A DNA stretch of 64,000 bases from Rhizobium sp. Root1212 (GTDB lineage: Bacteria; Pseudomonadota; Alphaproteobacteria; Rhizobiales; Rhizobiaceae), in assembly GCF_001424985.1 (NCBI RefSeq), contig NZ_LMDA01000026.1:62001-126000 (forward strand). Reading direction: 5' to 3'. The notes under the pieces were generated by a model. That model was not told where the DNA came from, searched no databases, and saw only the letters and a program-made list of their open reading frames with translations. Both the position numbers and the translations under genes were made by a program. This document shows, in pieces, positions 35,683-45,038 of this stretch (the first letter of the stretch is position 1; the number at the start of each line of letters is the position of its first letter).

Positions 35683-36195
35683 ATGAAAAGAATTTCAATA
35701 GGCGACCGAATGCGCGACCCCTTCCAGAATCCCTTCCCGACGTCTGATTCCGCCCAACACGCAATCTGGGAAATGCTTGTTTCCCGCGATATCGACGCCT
35801 TCCTCGCGGCCGACTGGTCGATGGTCGCCGGCGATTTCGTCGAGGACGGTTTCATCGGCATCGACGGCAAGAAATCGGCAAGCCCCGACGAATGGCGGCT
35901 CGCTTTTCCGACGCTGTCGGCCTATCGCGACGAATGGCTGCGGCAGGCGGAGGAATTCGCCAAGGAAAGCTTCAGTGAAGACCCCCGCACCGCGATCTTC
36001 ACCACCACGACGCTGGAAGACATCGAAATCAACGGCGACATGGCACTCGTGCGCAAGAAATTCGACGGCAGCATCGGCAAGGCCGATGGCAGCCGTGATA
36101 TCCTGCGCTGGCAGACGCTTTATTATTGCCGCCTGCACGAGGGGCGCTGGAAGATTTCCGGCTTTACCGGCTATCTGCCGAACCCGATGGGATAG
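35683..36195 (+). CDS. NTF2/SnoaL-like fold protein
   Basis: A 170-residue protein with the pattern of the NTF2-like cone fold: an N-terminal helix with DIDAFLAADWSMVAGDF, a middle helical segment, and C-terminal strands ending RWKISGFTGYLPNPMG. It probably holds a small hydrophobic or polar pocket. No catalytic motif was recognised. The ATG at 35683 was taken; an internal Met at 35713 is possible. It is first in the plus-strand arm of the divergent cluster. Confidence 0.7.
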   Translation: MKRISIGDRMRDPFQNPFPTSDSAQHAIWEMLVSRDIDAFLAADWSMVAGDFVEDGFIGIDGKKSASPDEWRLAFPTLSAYRDEWLRQAEEFAKESFSEDPRTAIFTTTTLEDIEINGDMALVRKKFDGSIGKADGSRDILRWQTLYYCRLHEGRWKISGFTGYLPNPMG

Positions 36196-36202
36196 GAATA
36201 GA

Positions 36203-36246
36203 GTTTGTCAGGGAAAAGTGGCAACCGGTTTTCCCGCAAGACAAAC
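36203..36246. repeat. Nested inverted repeat upstream of the second M81 gene
   Basis: GTTTGTC (36203-36209) and GACAAAC (36240-36246) enclose GGGAAAA (36211-36217) and TTTTCCC (36229-36235). A long hairpin with a short bulge can form. From memory, similar GGGAAAA...TTTTCCC...GACAAAC stretches recur upstream of many rhizobial genes; this was not checked here. Confidence 0.7.
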
Positions 36247-36311
36247 GAAAATAAGAGAATCGAGAGTCCGTCGGTTGAGGATGAACCTGACGGACCCGAG
36301 GGAGCGAGATC

Positions 36312-37787
36312 ATGCGGATTTTCACGGCAGCCCTTGCCACCGAAACAAACACCTTTTCGCCCATCTGCATCGATCGCCGCGCCTTCGAGGCCTCGCTCTA
36401 CGCACCGCCGGGCGAGCACCCGGAAACCCCGACCCTCTGCACCGCGCCGATCACCGTCGGTCGCAAGGTCTGTGCGGAGAAGGGCTGGGAGCTGATCGAG
36501 GGCACCGCCACCTGGGCCGACCCGGCCGGTCTCGTCAACCGCACCACCTATGAGACCCTGCGCGACGAAATCCTCGGCCAGCTGAAGGCGGCGCTGCCGG
36601 TGGATGCCGTGGTGCTCGGCCTGCACGGGGCGATGGTGGCCGATGGCTACGAGGATACCGAAGGCGACCTGCTCGCTGCCGTGCGCGATATCGTCGGGCC
36701 GGATATTCCGGTGTTTGCCGAGCTTGATCCGCACAGCCACCTGACCAAGAAGCGGCTTCATGCCGCCAATGCCTTCGTCTATTTCAAGGAATTCCCGCAC
36801 ACGGATTTCGTCGATCGCGCCGAAGACCTCTGGAAGATCGCCGTCGATACGCTGGAAGGCCGCATCAAGCCGGCCATGTCGGTGTTCGATTGCCGCATGA
36901 TCGATGTCTACCCGACCTCGCGCGACCCGATGCGCTCCTTCGTCGACAAGATCATGGAGATGGAACGCGAGGATGACGACATCCTCTCGATCTCGGTCAT
37001 TCACGGCTTCATGGCCGGCGACGTGCCGGAAATGGGCACGAAGATGCTGGTCGTCACCAACAACAAGCCGTTGAAGGGCGCAGCGATTGCCCGCACGCTG
37101 GGGCTGGAGCTGTTCGAAAAGCGCGGCACCTTCATCATGCCGCAGATCGACGAGAAGCAGGCGGTTTCGCAGGCCATGGCCGCAACCGAAGGCCCGGTCG
37201 TCATCGCCGATCTCTGGGACAATCCCGGCGGCGGCACGGCGGGCGATGCCACGGTGCTGCTGAAAGAGCTTTTAGCGCGCGGCGCGACCGATACGGCGAT
37301 CGGCACCATCTGGGACCCGATGGCGGTGCAGATCTGCATGGCGGCAGGCGAGGGGGCGGAGATCCCGCTGCGCTTCGGCGCGAAATCGGCGCCGGGCACC
37401 GGCAATCCGGTCGATGGCATCGTCAAGGTGGTGAAGATCGTTGAAAATGCCGAGATGCGCTTCGGCGAGAGCTTTGCTCCGTTCGGAGACAGCGCCCATA
37501 TCGTCCTAAACGGCATCGATATCATTCTCAACTCCACCCGTGCGCAGAGCTTCGATCCCAGCCTGTTTTCGGTGATGGGCATCGACCCGACGCAAAAGAA
37601 AATTCTCGTCATCAAGTCGACGAACCACTTCTTCGCGTCCTTCTCGAAAATCGCCGCGCAAATTCTTTACTGCGCGGCCGGCACGCCCTATCCCAATAAC
37701 CCTGCGAAGACGGCGTATCGTCGCGCCCGCAAGGATATCTGGCCGATGATCGACGATCCGCACGGCCTTGGAAAGGGAGCGGCCTGA
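36312..37787 (+). CDS. M81 (MlrC-like) family metallopeptidase homologue 2
   Basis: A 491-residue protein with the same two-domain M81 layout as the product of 30130-31572: ALATETNTFSP at the N-terminus, VLGLHGAMVADGYEDTEGDL, ELDPHSHLT and DLWDNPGGGTAGDAT in the C-terminal half. In the usual HTET position the first His is Thr/Ala (ALATETNT). It starts 1 base before the next gene's start region, with the stop at 37785-37787 and the next ATG at 37789, so the two are coupled. Two different M81 proteins in one divergent cluster suggest related but non-identical substrates. Confidence 0.88.
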   Translation: MRIFTAALATETNTFSPICIDRRAFEASLYAPPGEHPETPTLCTAPITVGRKVCAEKGWELIEGTATWADPAGLVNRTTYETLRDEILGQLKAALPVDAVVLGLHGAMVADGYEDTEGDLLAAVRDIVGPDIPVFAELDPHSHLTKKRLHAANAFVYFKEFPHTDFVDRAEDLWKIAVDTLEGRIKPAMSVFDCRMIDVYPTSRDPMRSFVDKIMEMEREDDDILSISVIHGFMAGDVPEMGTKMLVVTNNKPLKGAAIARTLGLELFEKRGTFIMPQIDEKQAVSQAMAATEGPVVIADLWDNPGGGTAGDATVLLKELLARGATDTAIGTIWDPMAVQICMAAGEGAEIPLRFGAKSAPGTGNPVDGIVKVVKIVENAEMRFGESFAPFGDSAHIVLNGIDIILNSTRAQSFDPSLFSVMGIDPTQKKILVIKSTNHFFASFSKIAAQILYCAAGTPYPNNPAKTAYRRARKDIWPMIDDPHGLGKGAA

Positions 37788-37788
37788 G

Positions 37789-38883
37789 ATGCGTGGATTT
37801 GCCGTGGTGCCGAAGGCCGGGGACCGGGTCGAGGATATTTCGACACCGCGCCCGATCATCGACGAGGACCGTCTGGCCGGCAATATCGCCCGCATCCAGT
37901 CCTATATGGACAGCCACGGCCTCGCCTTCCGTCCGCACATCAAGACCCACAAGATCCCGTCGCTCGCCGCCGCCCAGGTCGCGGCCGGCGCCAAGGGCAT
38001 CAACTGCCAGAAGATCACCGAGGCCGAAGTTTTCGCCGACGCGGGCTTCGAGGATATCCTGATCACCTTCAACATCCTCGGACCTGAAAAGCTTGCGGAA
38101 CTCGCCGCTCTCAACGAGCGCATTTCGGGCCTGAAGGTGGTGGCCGACAGCACCGTCACCGTCGACGGCCTTGCCGCCTTTTTCGCGGGCAGGAAGCCGC
38201 TGACGGTTCTGGTGGAATGCGATACCGGCGGCGGCCGCTGCGGCGTGCAGACGCCAGCGGAAGCTGTGACGCTCGCCAAGCGCATCCATGCTGCCGGAAG
38301 CCTCAACTTTGCCGGCCTGCTCACCTATCCGAAGATCGGCGCTGCCGAGGCCGTGCAAGCCTTCTTCGCTGCGGCGCTGGAAGGGCTGAAGGCCGAGGGC
38401 ATCGACTGCCCGATCGTCAGCAACGGCGGCACGCCGAGCCTGTTCGACGCGCATCTGGTGACCTCAGCGACCGAGCACCGCGCCGGCACCTATATCTATA
38501 ACGACCGCTCGATGGTCCGCGCCGGCCATTGCACCGAGGCCGATTGCGCCATGCATGTGCTGGCCACGGTGGTCTCGCGGCCGACGCCCGACCGGGCTGT
38601 CATCGACGCCGGCTCCAAGGCGCTGACCTCCGATCTGCTCGGCTTTTCGGATTTCGGCACCGTCGTCGGTTATCCCGAGGCTGTCATCACCGGGCTTTCA
38701 GAAGAACACGGCGTGATCGATCTGTCGAAATGCACGGGCGCACGGCCTCAGATCGGCGACAAGATCCGCATCATTCCGAACCACACCTGCGTCGTGTCGA
38801 ACCTGTTCGATACGATGGTGTTCCATCGCGACGGCGTGGTGACACGGGTGGAGGATGTCGCGGCACGCGGGCTGGTCTGGTAA
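37789..38883 (+). CDS. D-threonine aldolase/D-serine dehydratase-like PLP enzyme
   Basis: A 364-residue fold-type III PLP enzyme: an alanine racemase N-terminal-like barrel with the PLP lysine Lys52 in RPHIKTHK, then a C-terminal D-serine dehydratase-like domain with His332 and Cys334 in NHTC, which in DSD1-type enzymes bind zinc. The ATG at 37789 follows the M81 stop by one base. It would act on a D-beta-hydroxy amino acid. Coupling to an M81 protein suggests that a peptide-like or amide precursor is processed first. D-threonine aldolase and D-serine dehydratase activities cannot be told apart by eye. Confidence 0.88.
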   Translation: MRGFAVVPKAGDRVEDISTPRPIIDEDRLAGNIARIQSYMDSHGLAFRPHIKTHKIPSLAAAQVAAGAKGINCQKITEAEVFADAGFEDILITFNILGPEKLAELAALNERISGLKVVADSTVTVDGLAAFFAGRKPLTVLVECDTGGGRCGVQTPAEAVTLAKRIHAAGSLNFAGLLTYPKIGAAEAVQAFFAAALEGLKAEGIDCPIVSNGGTPSLFDAHLVTSATEHRAGTYIYNDRSMVRAGHCTEADCAMHVLATVVSRPTPDRAVIDAGSKALTSDLLGFSDFGTVVGYPEAVITGLSEEHGVIDLSKCTGARPQIGDKIRIIPNHTCVVSNLFDTMVFHRDGVVTRVEDVAARGLVW

Positions 38884-38914
38884 GGGTTATGTTGATAGCT
38901 TGACTGAGTGTGGC

Positions 38915-39082
38915 TTTGCCCCTCACCCTAACCCTCTCCCCGCTTGCGGGGAGAGGGGACGACAGCGTTTGGGGCGCTGTCTTTCCCCTTCAGATATTCT
39001 TTGAGATAAGCGCAAAGGTGCGGCATTTCCCTTCTCCCCGCTTGCGGGGAGAAGGTGGCCGACAGGCCGGATGAGGGGCTTT
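38915..39082. repeat. Palindromic intergenic repeats (CTCTCCCCGC and CTTCTCCCCGC hairpins)
   Basis: Two hairpins, CCCTCTCCCCGC/GCGGGGAGAGGG at about 38932 and CCTTCTCCCCGC/GCGGGGAGAAGG at about 39029, the latter followed by TGGCCGACAGGCCGGATGAG. They occupy the gap between two convergent genes and probably end both transcripts. Confidence 0.75.
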
Positions 39083-39096
39083 CTATGAAAGCCTGC

Positions 39097-40233
<1,137 letters not shown>

Positions 40234-40280
40234 AATCCGTCTCCGTCCGCACCCTGCGATCCCCTCGCAGGCGATGGTAA

Positions 40281-40314
40281 GAAAAGGGGCCGCGGCCTTA
40301 AAACCGCGGCCCCC
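40281..40314 (-). terminator. Intra-operon hairpin between binding protein and ATPase genes
   Basis: Perfect 10-bp arms GGGGCCGCGG/CCGCGGCCCC with an 8-base loop; on the minus strand TTTTCTT follows. It lies 9 bp after the binding protein stop and is probably an attenuator or 3' mRNA stabiliser. Confidence 0.8.
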
Positions 40315-40322
40315 GAGAGATA

Positions 40323-41555
40323 TTACTTGAAGGCCTCGATATCGGCGGCGGCCTTCTTCAGCGCGTCGGCCGGTTCGGCCTTGCCGGTCACCACGGACTG
40401 CACCATCTCGATCATCGAGTTCTGGAAGCCCTTGTAATCAGTGAACAGCGGCTCGGGACCACCGTAGTTGATGCCCTCGATGAACGGCTTCCAGAAGGGC
40501 TCCTTGGCGACGAATTCGTCAACCTTGGCGGACGGACGCATCGGGGTCAGACCAGCGCCGCCCTGCAGTTCGTATTCCGACTGGATATCCGGCGAGGTGA
40601 TGTACTTGGCGAATTCCGTCGCCTTTTCCTCGACGCCCGAACCCTTGAAGATCGCCAGGCTGTCGGTGATCAGCAGCGTGCCGGGACCCTTGGCTTCCGG
40701 GCCGAGCGGCAGGGTTGCGACGCCCCAGTTGATCTTGGATTCCTTCAGGCGGTAGGCTGCGCCCGAGCCGGCGTGGATCATCGCGACCTTGCCGTCGAGG
40801 AAGATGGCGCGCACTTCGTTCTGCTCGTAGGCGGTCGGGCCTTCTTCGGAGTAAGGCACCATGTCCTTGTAGCCCTGGAGGGCCGCGAGGATTTCCGGGC
40901 TGTCGAGGGTGATCTTGCCGTCGGCGTCGATCACCTTGCCGTTGTTGGTGTAAACCCAGTGCATGAACTGGTGCATGGTGTTGTCGAAGGTCTTGGCGAC
41001 CAGGCCGAAGCCGGCGATGCCGGTCTTTTCCTTGATGGTCTTGGCTGCCGCGATTTCTTCGGCCCAGGTCTTCGGCGGGGTTTCCGGGTCAAGGCCGGCC
41101 TGCTTGAACAGGTCCTTGTTCCAGTAAAGCGCCTTGGTGGAGAAGGCGATCGGAACGCCCCACTGGTTGCCGTCGAAGGTCACGGTATCGACGATGTGCG
41201 GATAATAGGCCTTCTTCTCGTCCTCGGTCATCGGGACCGGGACGATGAGGTCGTTCTGGGCGAATTCCTTCAGCGTGCGCGAGCCGACATAGGCCATGGC
41301 GACCGGGGTGCCGGCGGCAGCCAGCGTCGTTGCCTTATCCTGGCACTGGGCCCAGCCGACGACTTCCGGGGCGATCTTCCAGCCCGAATTCTTGGCTTCC
41401 CATTCGCCGATGTATTTCTTGTGGATCGGATCGAGCGTATCGCCGCAATAGATCCAGCTGATCTCGTTGTCGGCCGCATGCGCCGTCATGGTCGTCAGGG
41501 CCGTCGAGCCGAGCAGGGCGAGGCCCACGAGGCCGGTTTTGAGGACAGTGTTCAC
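40323..41555 (-). CDS. Sugar ABC transporter substrate-binding protein (CUT1 family)
   Basis: A 410-residue family 1 extracellular solute-binding protein with a Sec signal peptide (cleavage after TAHA, about residue 28). Typical features are [20 protein letters not shown] and [20 protein letters not shown]. It would bind a mono- or oligosaccharide in the periplasm. The co-transcribed Gfo/Idh/MocA oxidoreductase suggests that the sugar is oxidised after uptake. The ligand is not deducible. Confidence 0.92.
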   Translation of the reverse strand: MNTVLKTGLVGLALLGSTALTTMTAHAADNEISWIYCGDTLDPIHKKYIGEWEAKNSGWKIAPEVVGWAQCQDKATTLAAAGTPVAMAYVGSRTLKEFAQNDLIVPVPMTEDEKKAYYPHIVDTVTFDGNQWGVPIAFSTKALYWNKDLFKQAGLDPETPPKTWAEEIAAAKTIKEKTGIAGFGLVAKTFDNTMHQFMHWVYTNNGKVIDADGKITLDSPEILAALQGYKDMVPYSEEGPTAYEQNEVRAIFLDGKVAMIHAGSGAAYRLKESKINWGVATLPLGPEAKGPGTLLITDSLAIFKGSGVEEKATEFAKYITSPDIQSEYELQGGAGLTPMRPSAKVDEFVAKEPFWKPFIEGINYGGPEPLFTDYKGFQNSMIEMVQSVVTGKAEPADALKKAAADIEAFK

Positions 41556-41606
41556 GTCATAACTCCCATTATTCTGTGTGTTTGCTGTTAGCTGTTCGTT
41601 GTTTTG

Positions 41607-42464
41607 TTATTGTTTCACCGCGCCGGCGGTCAGGCCGCCGACGAGATAACGTTGCAGGAAGAAGATGATGACCATCGCCGGCGCGATGCCGACGAAGGAT
41701 GCGGCCATCAGCTCGTTCCAGATGACCTCCTGCTTACCGAAGTAAGCGAAGAGTCCCACCGGCAGAGGCATGTATTCGCTCTTCGAATTGAAGGTCAGTG
41801 CGAAGATGAACTGCTGCGCATAGGCGCCGATGAAAGTGGTGATGGCGACGACGATGATGCCGGGCATGGCAATCGGCAGGATCACCCGTCGCAGGGTATA
41901 GAAGTGGCTGGCGCCATCGGCATAGGCCGCCTCGTTCAGCTCCTGCGGAATGCGGATCATATAGGTGCGCAGAAGCCAGATGGCCGAGGGAATGAGGAAG
42001 GCGACACCCGGCACGATCATTGCGAAATAGGTGTTCAGAACACCCATCGAGCGCATCAGCCGGAAGAGCGGGATGAGCAGCACGGCGCCGGAGAACATGT
42101 TCACCGTCAGGAAGGCGCCGAGCAGGATGCCCATGCCGGGAAATTCGAACTTGGCGAAGGCATAGGATGCCGGAACCACCAGGCAGAGCACGATCACGGT
42201 GACGACGATCGAGATGAAGAACGAATTGAAGATATAGCGGGCAAAGCCGGGCACGCTGATCCACATCGTCCGGTAGGCTTCGAACGACGCGTTTTCCGGG
42301 AAGAACCGGTAGGGCGAGGAGAACAGCTGGCTGAGCGGCTTCAGCGACACCAGGAAGCCTTCGACGAAGGGCGACAGGATGAAGGTGAGGAACACCGCGA
42401 TGCCGAGATAGATGAACACCATCTCCCACCAGCGGTAGCGGTCGATCATGGGCGTGTTCTTCAT
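41607..42464 (-). CDS. Sugar ABC transporter permease (MalG type)
   Basis: A 285-residue inner-membrane permease with six hydrophobic segments and the EAA loop NEAAYADGASHFYTLRRVIL. Sequence and length match the CUT1 MalG group. Its start overlaps the end of the MalF-type gene by 4 bp, so the two permeases are translationally coupled. Confidence 0.92.
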   Translation of the reverse strand: MKNTPMIDRYRWWEMVFIYLGIAVFLTFILSPFVEGFLVSLKPLSQLFSSPYRFFPENASFEAYRTMWISVPGFARYIFNSFFISIVVTVIVLCLVVPASYAFAKFEFPGMGILLGAFLTVNMFSGAVLLIPLFRLMRSMGVLNTYFAMIVPGVAFLIPSAIWLLRTYMIRIPQELNEAAYADGASHFYTLRRVILPIAMPGIIVVAITTFIGAYAQQFIFALTFNSKSEYMPLPVGLFAYFGKQEVIWNELMAASFVGIAPAMVIIFFLQRYLVGGLTAGAVKQ

Positions 42465-43345
42465 GCGCGCTTCTCCGGGTTGAGGCGTCGCGTGACGCGG
42501 AAGTAGGCAAAGCAGAAGGCCGACAGGAAGATGCAGATCAGCACCGCGCGGGCGGCACCCTCGCCGTATTTCTTCGAGCCGATGGCGGTCTGGTAGGTGT
42601 CGATGATCATCGTCGTCGTCTGGCCGCTCGGACCGCCCTGGGTCAGAATCCAGATGATGTCGAAGGAGTTGAAGGTGGCGATCAAGGACAGCATCGACAT
42701 GGTGATGATCGACGGGACCATCAGCGGCAGGGTGATGCGGCGGAAGCGGTAGAAGCGGCCTGCGCCATCCGTCCAGGCGGCTTCATACAGGTCCTTCGGG
42801 ATCGACTGGATGGCGGCGAGGAAATAGATGGTGACCAGCGGCACGCCGATCCAGACGTCGGTGATGATCGTCGCCCAGAAGGCGGTTCCGCCATAGGCGA
42901 GGAAGGCAACAGGCCCATCCACCAGCCCCAGACGCTGCAGCATGCCGGAGATCATGCCGAACTGGCCGTTATACATCCAGCCCCACATGAAGATGCCGAT
43001 CGCCATAGGCACCACCCATGGCGGCATTGTGAGCAGCCGGAACAGCGAGCGGCCGGGAACGGCGGTGTTGAGCATCGCCGCGCCAAAGGTGCCGATGATC
43101 ATCTTCAGGGCGACCGAGAAGAAGGTCCAGATGAAGGTGCGGATGATGACTTCCGCGAAGGTGGCGTTGAAGATCTTCTCGTAGTTTATCCAGCCGACCC
43201 AGTTCGTCACCTTCCTCAGCGAGGCATCGGTAAACGACAGGATGAATGTTTCGACCAGCGGATAAGCGACGATGACGGCGACATAGAGAACCGCCGGAAG
43301 AAGAAGAATCCATGCGAAGATGATATTGCTTCGTTGAACACCCAC
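42461..43345 (-). CDS. Sugar ABC transporter permease (MalF type)
   Basis: A 294-residue permease with about six hydrophobic segments, an EAA loop (YEAAWTDGAGRFYRFRRITL) and the N-terminal basic segment typical of CUT1 MalF proteins. It lies 13 bp downstream of the oxidoreductase gene. It pairs with the MalG-type permease. Confidence 0.92.
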   Translation of the reverse strand: MGVQRSNIIFAWILLLPAVLYVAVIVAYPLVETFILSFTDASLRKVTNWVGWINYEKIFNATFAEVIIRTFIWTFFSVALKMIIGTFGAAMLNTAVPGRSLFRLLTMPPWVVPMAIGIFMWGWMYNGQFGMISGMLQRLGLVDGPVAFLAYGGTAFWATIITDVWIGVPLVTIYFLAAIQSIPKDLYEAAWTDGAGRFYRFRRITLPLMVPSIITMSMLSLIATFNSFDIIWILTQGGPSGQTTTMIIDTYQTAIGSKKYGEGAARAVLICIFLSAFCFAYFRVTRRLNPEKRA

Positions 43346-43358
43346 TGGCCGTACCCCC

Positions 43359-44516
43359 TCAAACAGACTTTGCGTTCAGCGCCTCGTCGAATTTATCCCA
43401 GATCGGCCTGAGATCGACAACCGTCCTTTTCATCCGCGCCTCGTCCATGGAAAGGGCGAGAATGCCGGCCTCGAGCGCGTTCAGCGTCGAGACGGGAAGC
43501 TGGGTTCCGGTGCGCACGCTTTCCAAAAGATCGGCGGCCATCTGCTCGTCGGCGCCGTAATGCTGCGACAGTTCGGTCGCGGCATAGCGGTTCTCGACGG
43601 TCTTCTTGCCGGTCAGCTGCTCGTGCACGTCGAGATAGCCGCGGACGAAATCGCCCTCGGCCATGCCGCGCGAGCCGACGATGGCGAAGCGGCGGAACTG
43701 GTCGGGCACGTTGAGGTTGGTGTGGAAGTTCATGCCGACGCCGTTGGCGTATTCGACGATCGCGACCTGGTAGTCGATGATGTCGGCGTCGCTATCGAAG
43801 ACCTTGTCGGAGCCCAGCCAGCCGCTCGGCTTGCGGTGGAACAGTTCGAGGTCGTTGATGCCCTCGCGGGCCGGGTCGTTTTCAGGAATGAAGCTCTTGC
43901 GGCCGCCGAAGCTTGCCACCCGCTCCGGCCGGGCGCCGACGACGCCGTTGTAGAGGTCGAGGTCATGGCAGCATTTTTCCAGCATGAAGCTGCCGGAATA
44001 GCGCTCGTAACGGCGCCAGTCGCGCATGAAGAAAGCGCCGTGATAGGGCTCGATATGCTCGGAGGCCTCGATCGAGACGATATTGCCGAGCGTGCCGGAC
44101 GCCTGGATGGCGCGCAGGTCCTTATAAAGGGGCGAATAGCGCAGCACGAGGCCGACCATCAGCCGCTCATGGCCGAATTTCGCCATCAGCCGCGCCAGCT
44201 CGATGCTCTCGGCGATGGTGGTGACAACAGGCTTTTCGCAGAAAATCTTCAGGCCGGATTCAAGGCCGAAGCGGATATGGTCGAGATGCAGGTGGTTCGG
44301 CGAACCGATCATCAGCCAGTCGAGTTTTTCGTTGGCGACCAGCTCTTCGGGGGTGGCATAGGCCTTGCCGGCCGAAATACCCTTTTCGAGAAGACCGGGA
44401 AGGCCGGCCGGGTCAGGATCGACGTAACCGGCGATCTCGAAGCTCTCATCGACGGCCTTGAAGACATGGCCAAGATAGCCGAGCCGGAAGCCCAGCCCGA
44501 TAATTCCCACCCTCAT
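43359..44516 (-). CDS. Gfo/Idh/MocA family oxidoreductase
   Basis: A 385-residue NAD(P)-dependent sugar oxidoreductase with an N-terminal Rossmann motif (VGIIGLGFRLGYLG, residues 2-15), the family EKP motif (FCEKPVVTT) containing the catalytic-region lysine, and a C-terminal alpha/beta substrate domain (EKCCHDLDLYN). It is first in the importer operon, so it probably acts on the imported sugar or a derivative such as an inositol-, amino- or deoxysugar. Confidence 0.93.
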   Translation of the reverse strand: MRVGIIGLGFRLGYLGHVFKAVDESFEIAGYVDPDPAGLPGLLEKGISAGKAYATPEELVANEKLDWLMIGSPNHLHLDHIRFGLESGLKIFCEKPVVTTIAESIELARLMAKFGHERLMVGLVLRYSPLYKDLRAIQASGTLGNIVSIEASEHIEPYHGAFFMRDWRRYERYSGSFMLEKCCHDLDLYNGVVGARPERVASFGGRKSFIPENDPAREGINDLELFHRKPSGWLGSDKVFDSDADIIDYQVAIVEYANGVGMNFHTNLNVPDQFRRFAIVGSRGMAEGDFVRGYLDVHEQLTGKKTVENRYAATELSQHYGADEQMAADLLESVRTGTQLPVSTLNALEAGILALSMDEARMKRTVVDLRPIWDKFDEALNAKSV

Positions 44517-44606
44517 ACGCTCATTCCCCGAGTACGTAATTTATTTTCGTAAAACTGGTCCAAATTTTCATTCCCGTCAACAGGATTCCCAAGAAATATT
44601 GGTATG

Positions 44607-44625
44607 CATGAAATTGATTTTCATG
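44607..44625. promoter_or_regulatory. Palindrome upstream of the sugar importer operon
   Basis: CATGAAA-N5-TTTCATG, perfect 7-bp arms, about 90 bp upstream of the oxidoreductase start. A candidate regulator-binding site. Confidence 0.45.
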
Positions 44626-45011
44626 ATTTGCGATTGCGTGCGTGAGAAAAGCGACGGGCGGAAGGCGGGAATCCGGCAGGTTCAAGGCTTGTATATTAGG
44701 GATTTGCGCTGGATTCCGGCAGCCGGCGAGGGGCGTGAAGGCTGTGGATTTCGGTTTGAAAAACGGCGGCGGATTTTCGGGTTATTTACACGCCTTCGGG
44801 GTGTCCGCCTTCCGTCCTCCCTGTAGGGTCGCATTGGTCGCGTCGGAAAGGCCCTTTTATTTGCCCCCTTCTCCCCGCTGCGGAGACGGGAAGAACGGTG
44901 CCCTGTCTGTCTTCTGTATTCTATAGCCCCAGCGCGCCTCCCATCTTTCACCCTTCAGAATCCGCATCCCCACTCCGCATCTCTGCTTGACGCCATCCAT
45001 CTCTCATAATA

Positions 45012-45032
45012 AGTTCGGTGACAGAACGAACT
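45012..45032. promoter_or_regulatory. Candidate ROK operator
   Basis: AGTTCG and CGAACT arms separated by 9 bases, immediately before the ROK start codon. Binding here would give autorepression of the ROK-led operon. Confidence 0.5.
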
Positions 45033-45038
45033 AAATGG

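Larger units (their letters stand above)
44517..45038. promoter_or_regulatory. 522-bp divergent regulatory region
   Basis: No credible gene is present. The region contains the palindrome CATGAAA-TTGAT-TTTCATG at 44607-44625, AT-rich stretches near 44540-44600 suited to the minus-strand operon promoter, a degenerate CTTCTCCCCGC repeat near 44868-44893, and AGTTCG-N9-CGAACT at 45012-45032 just before the ROK gene. The remainder shows nothing recognisable. Confidence 0.5.

Noticed and set aside
36171-36495. Short frames around the nested hairpin (for example one starting MSGKSGNRFS).
   Set aside because: They are produced by the repeat itself and overlap the M81 gene start; no independent coding evidence.
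44599-44826. A 75-codon plus-strand frame in the divergent regulatory region.
   Set aside because: No ribosome binding site or domain; overlaps the palindrome at 44607-44625 and looks like a chance frame.
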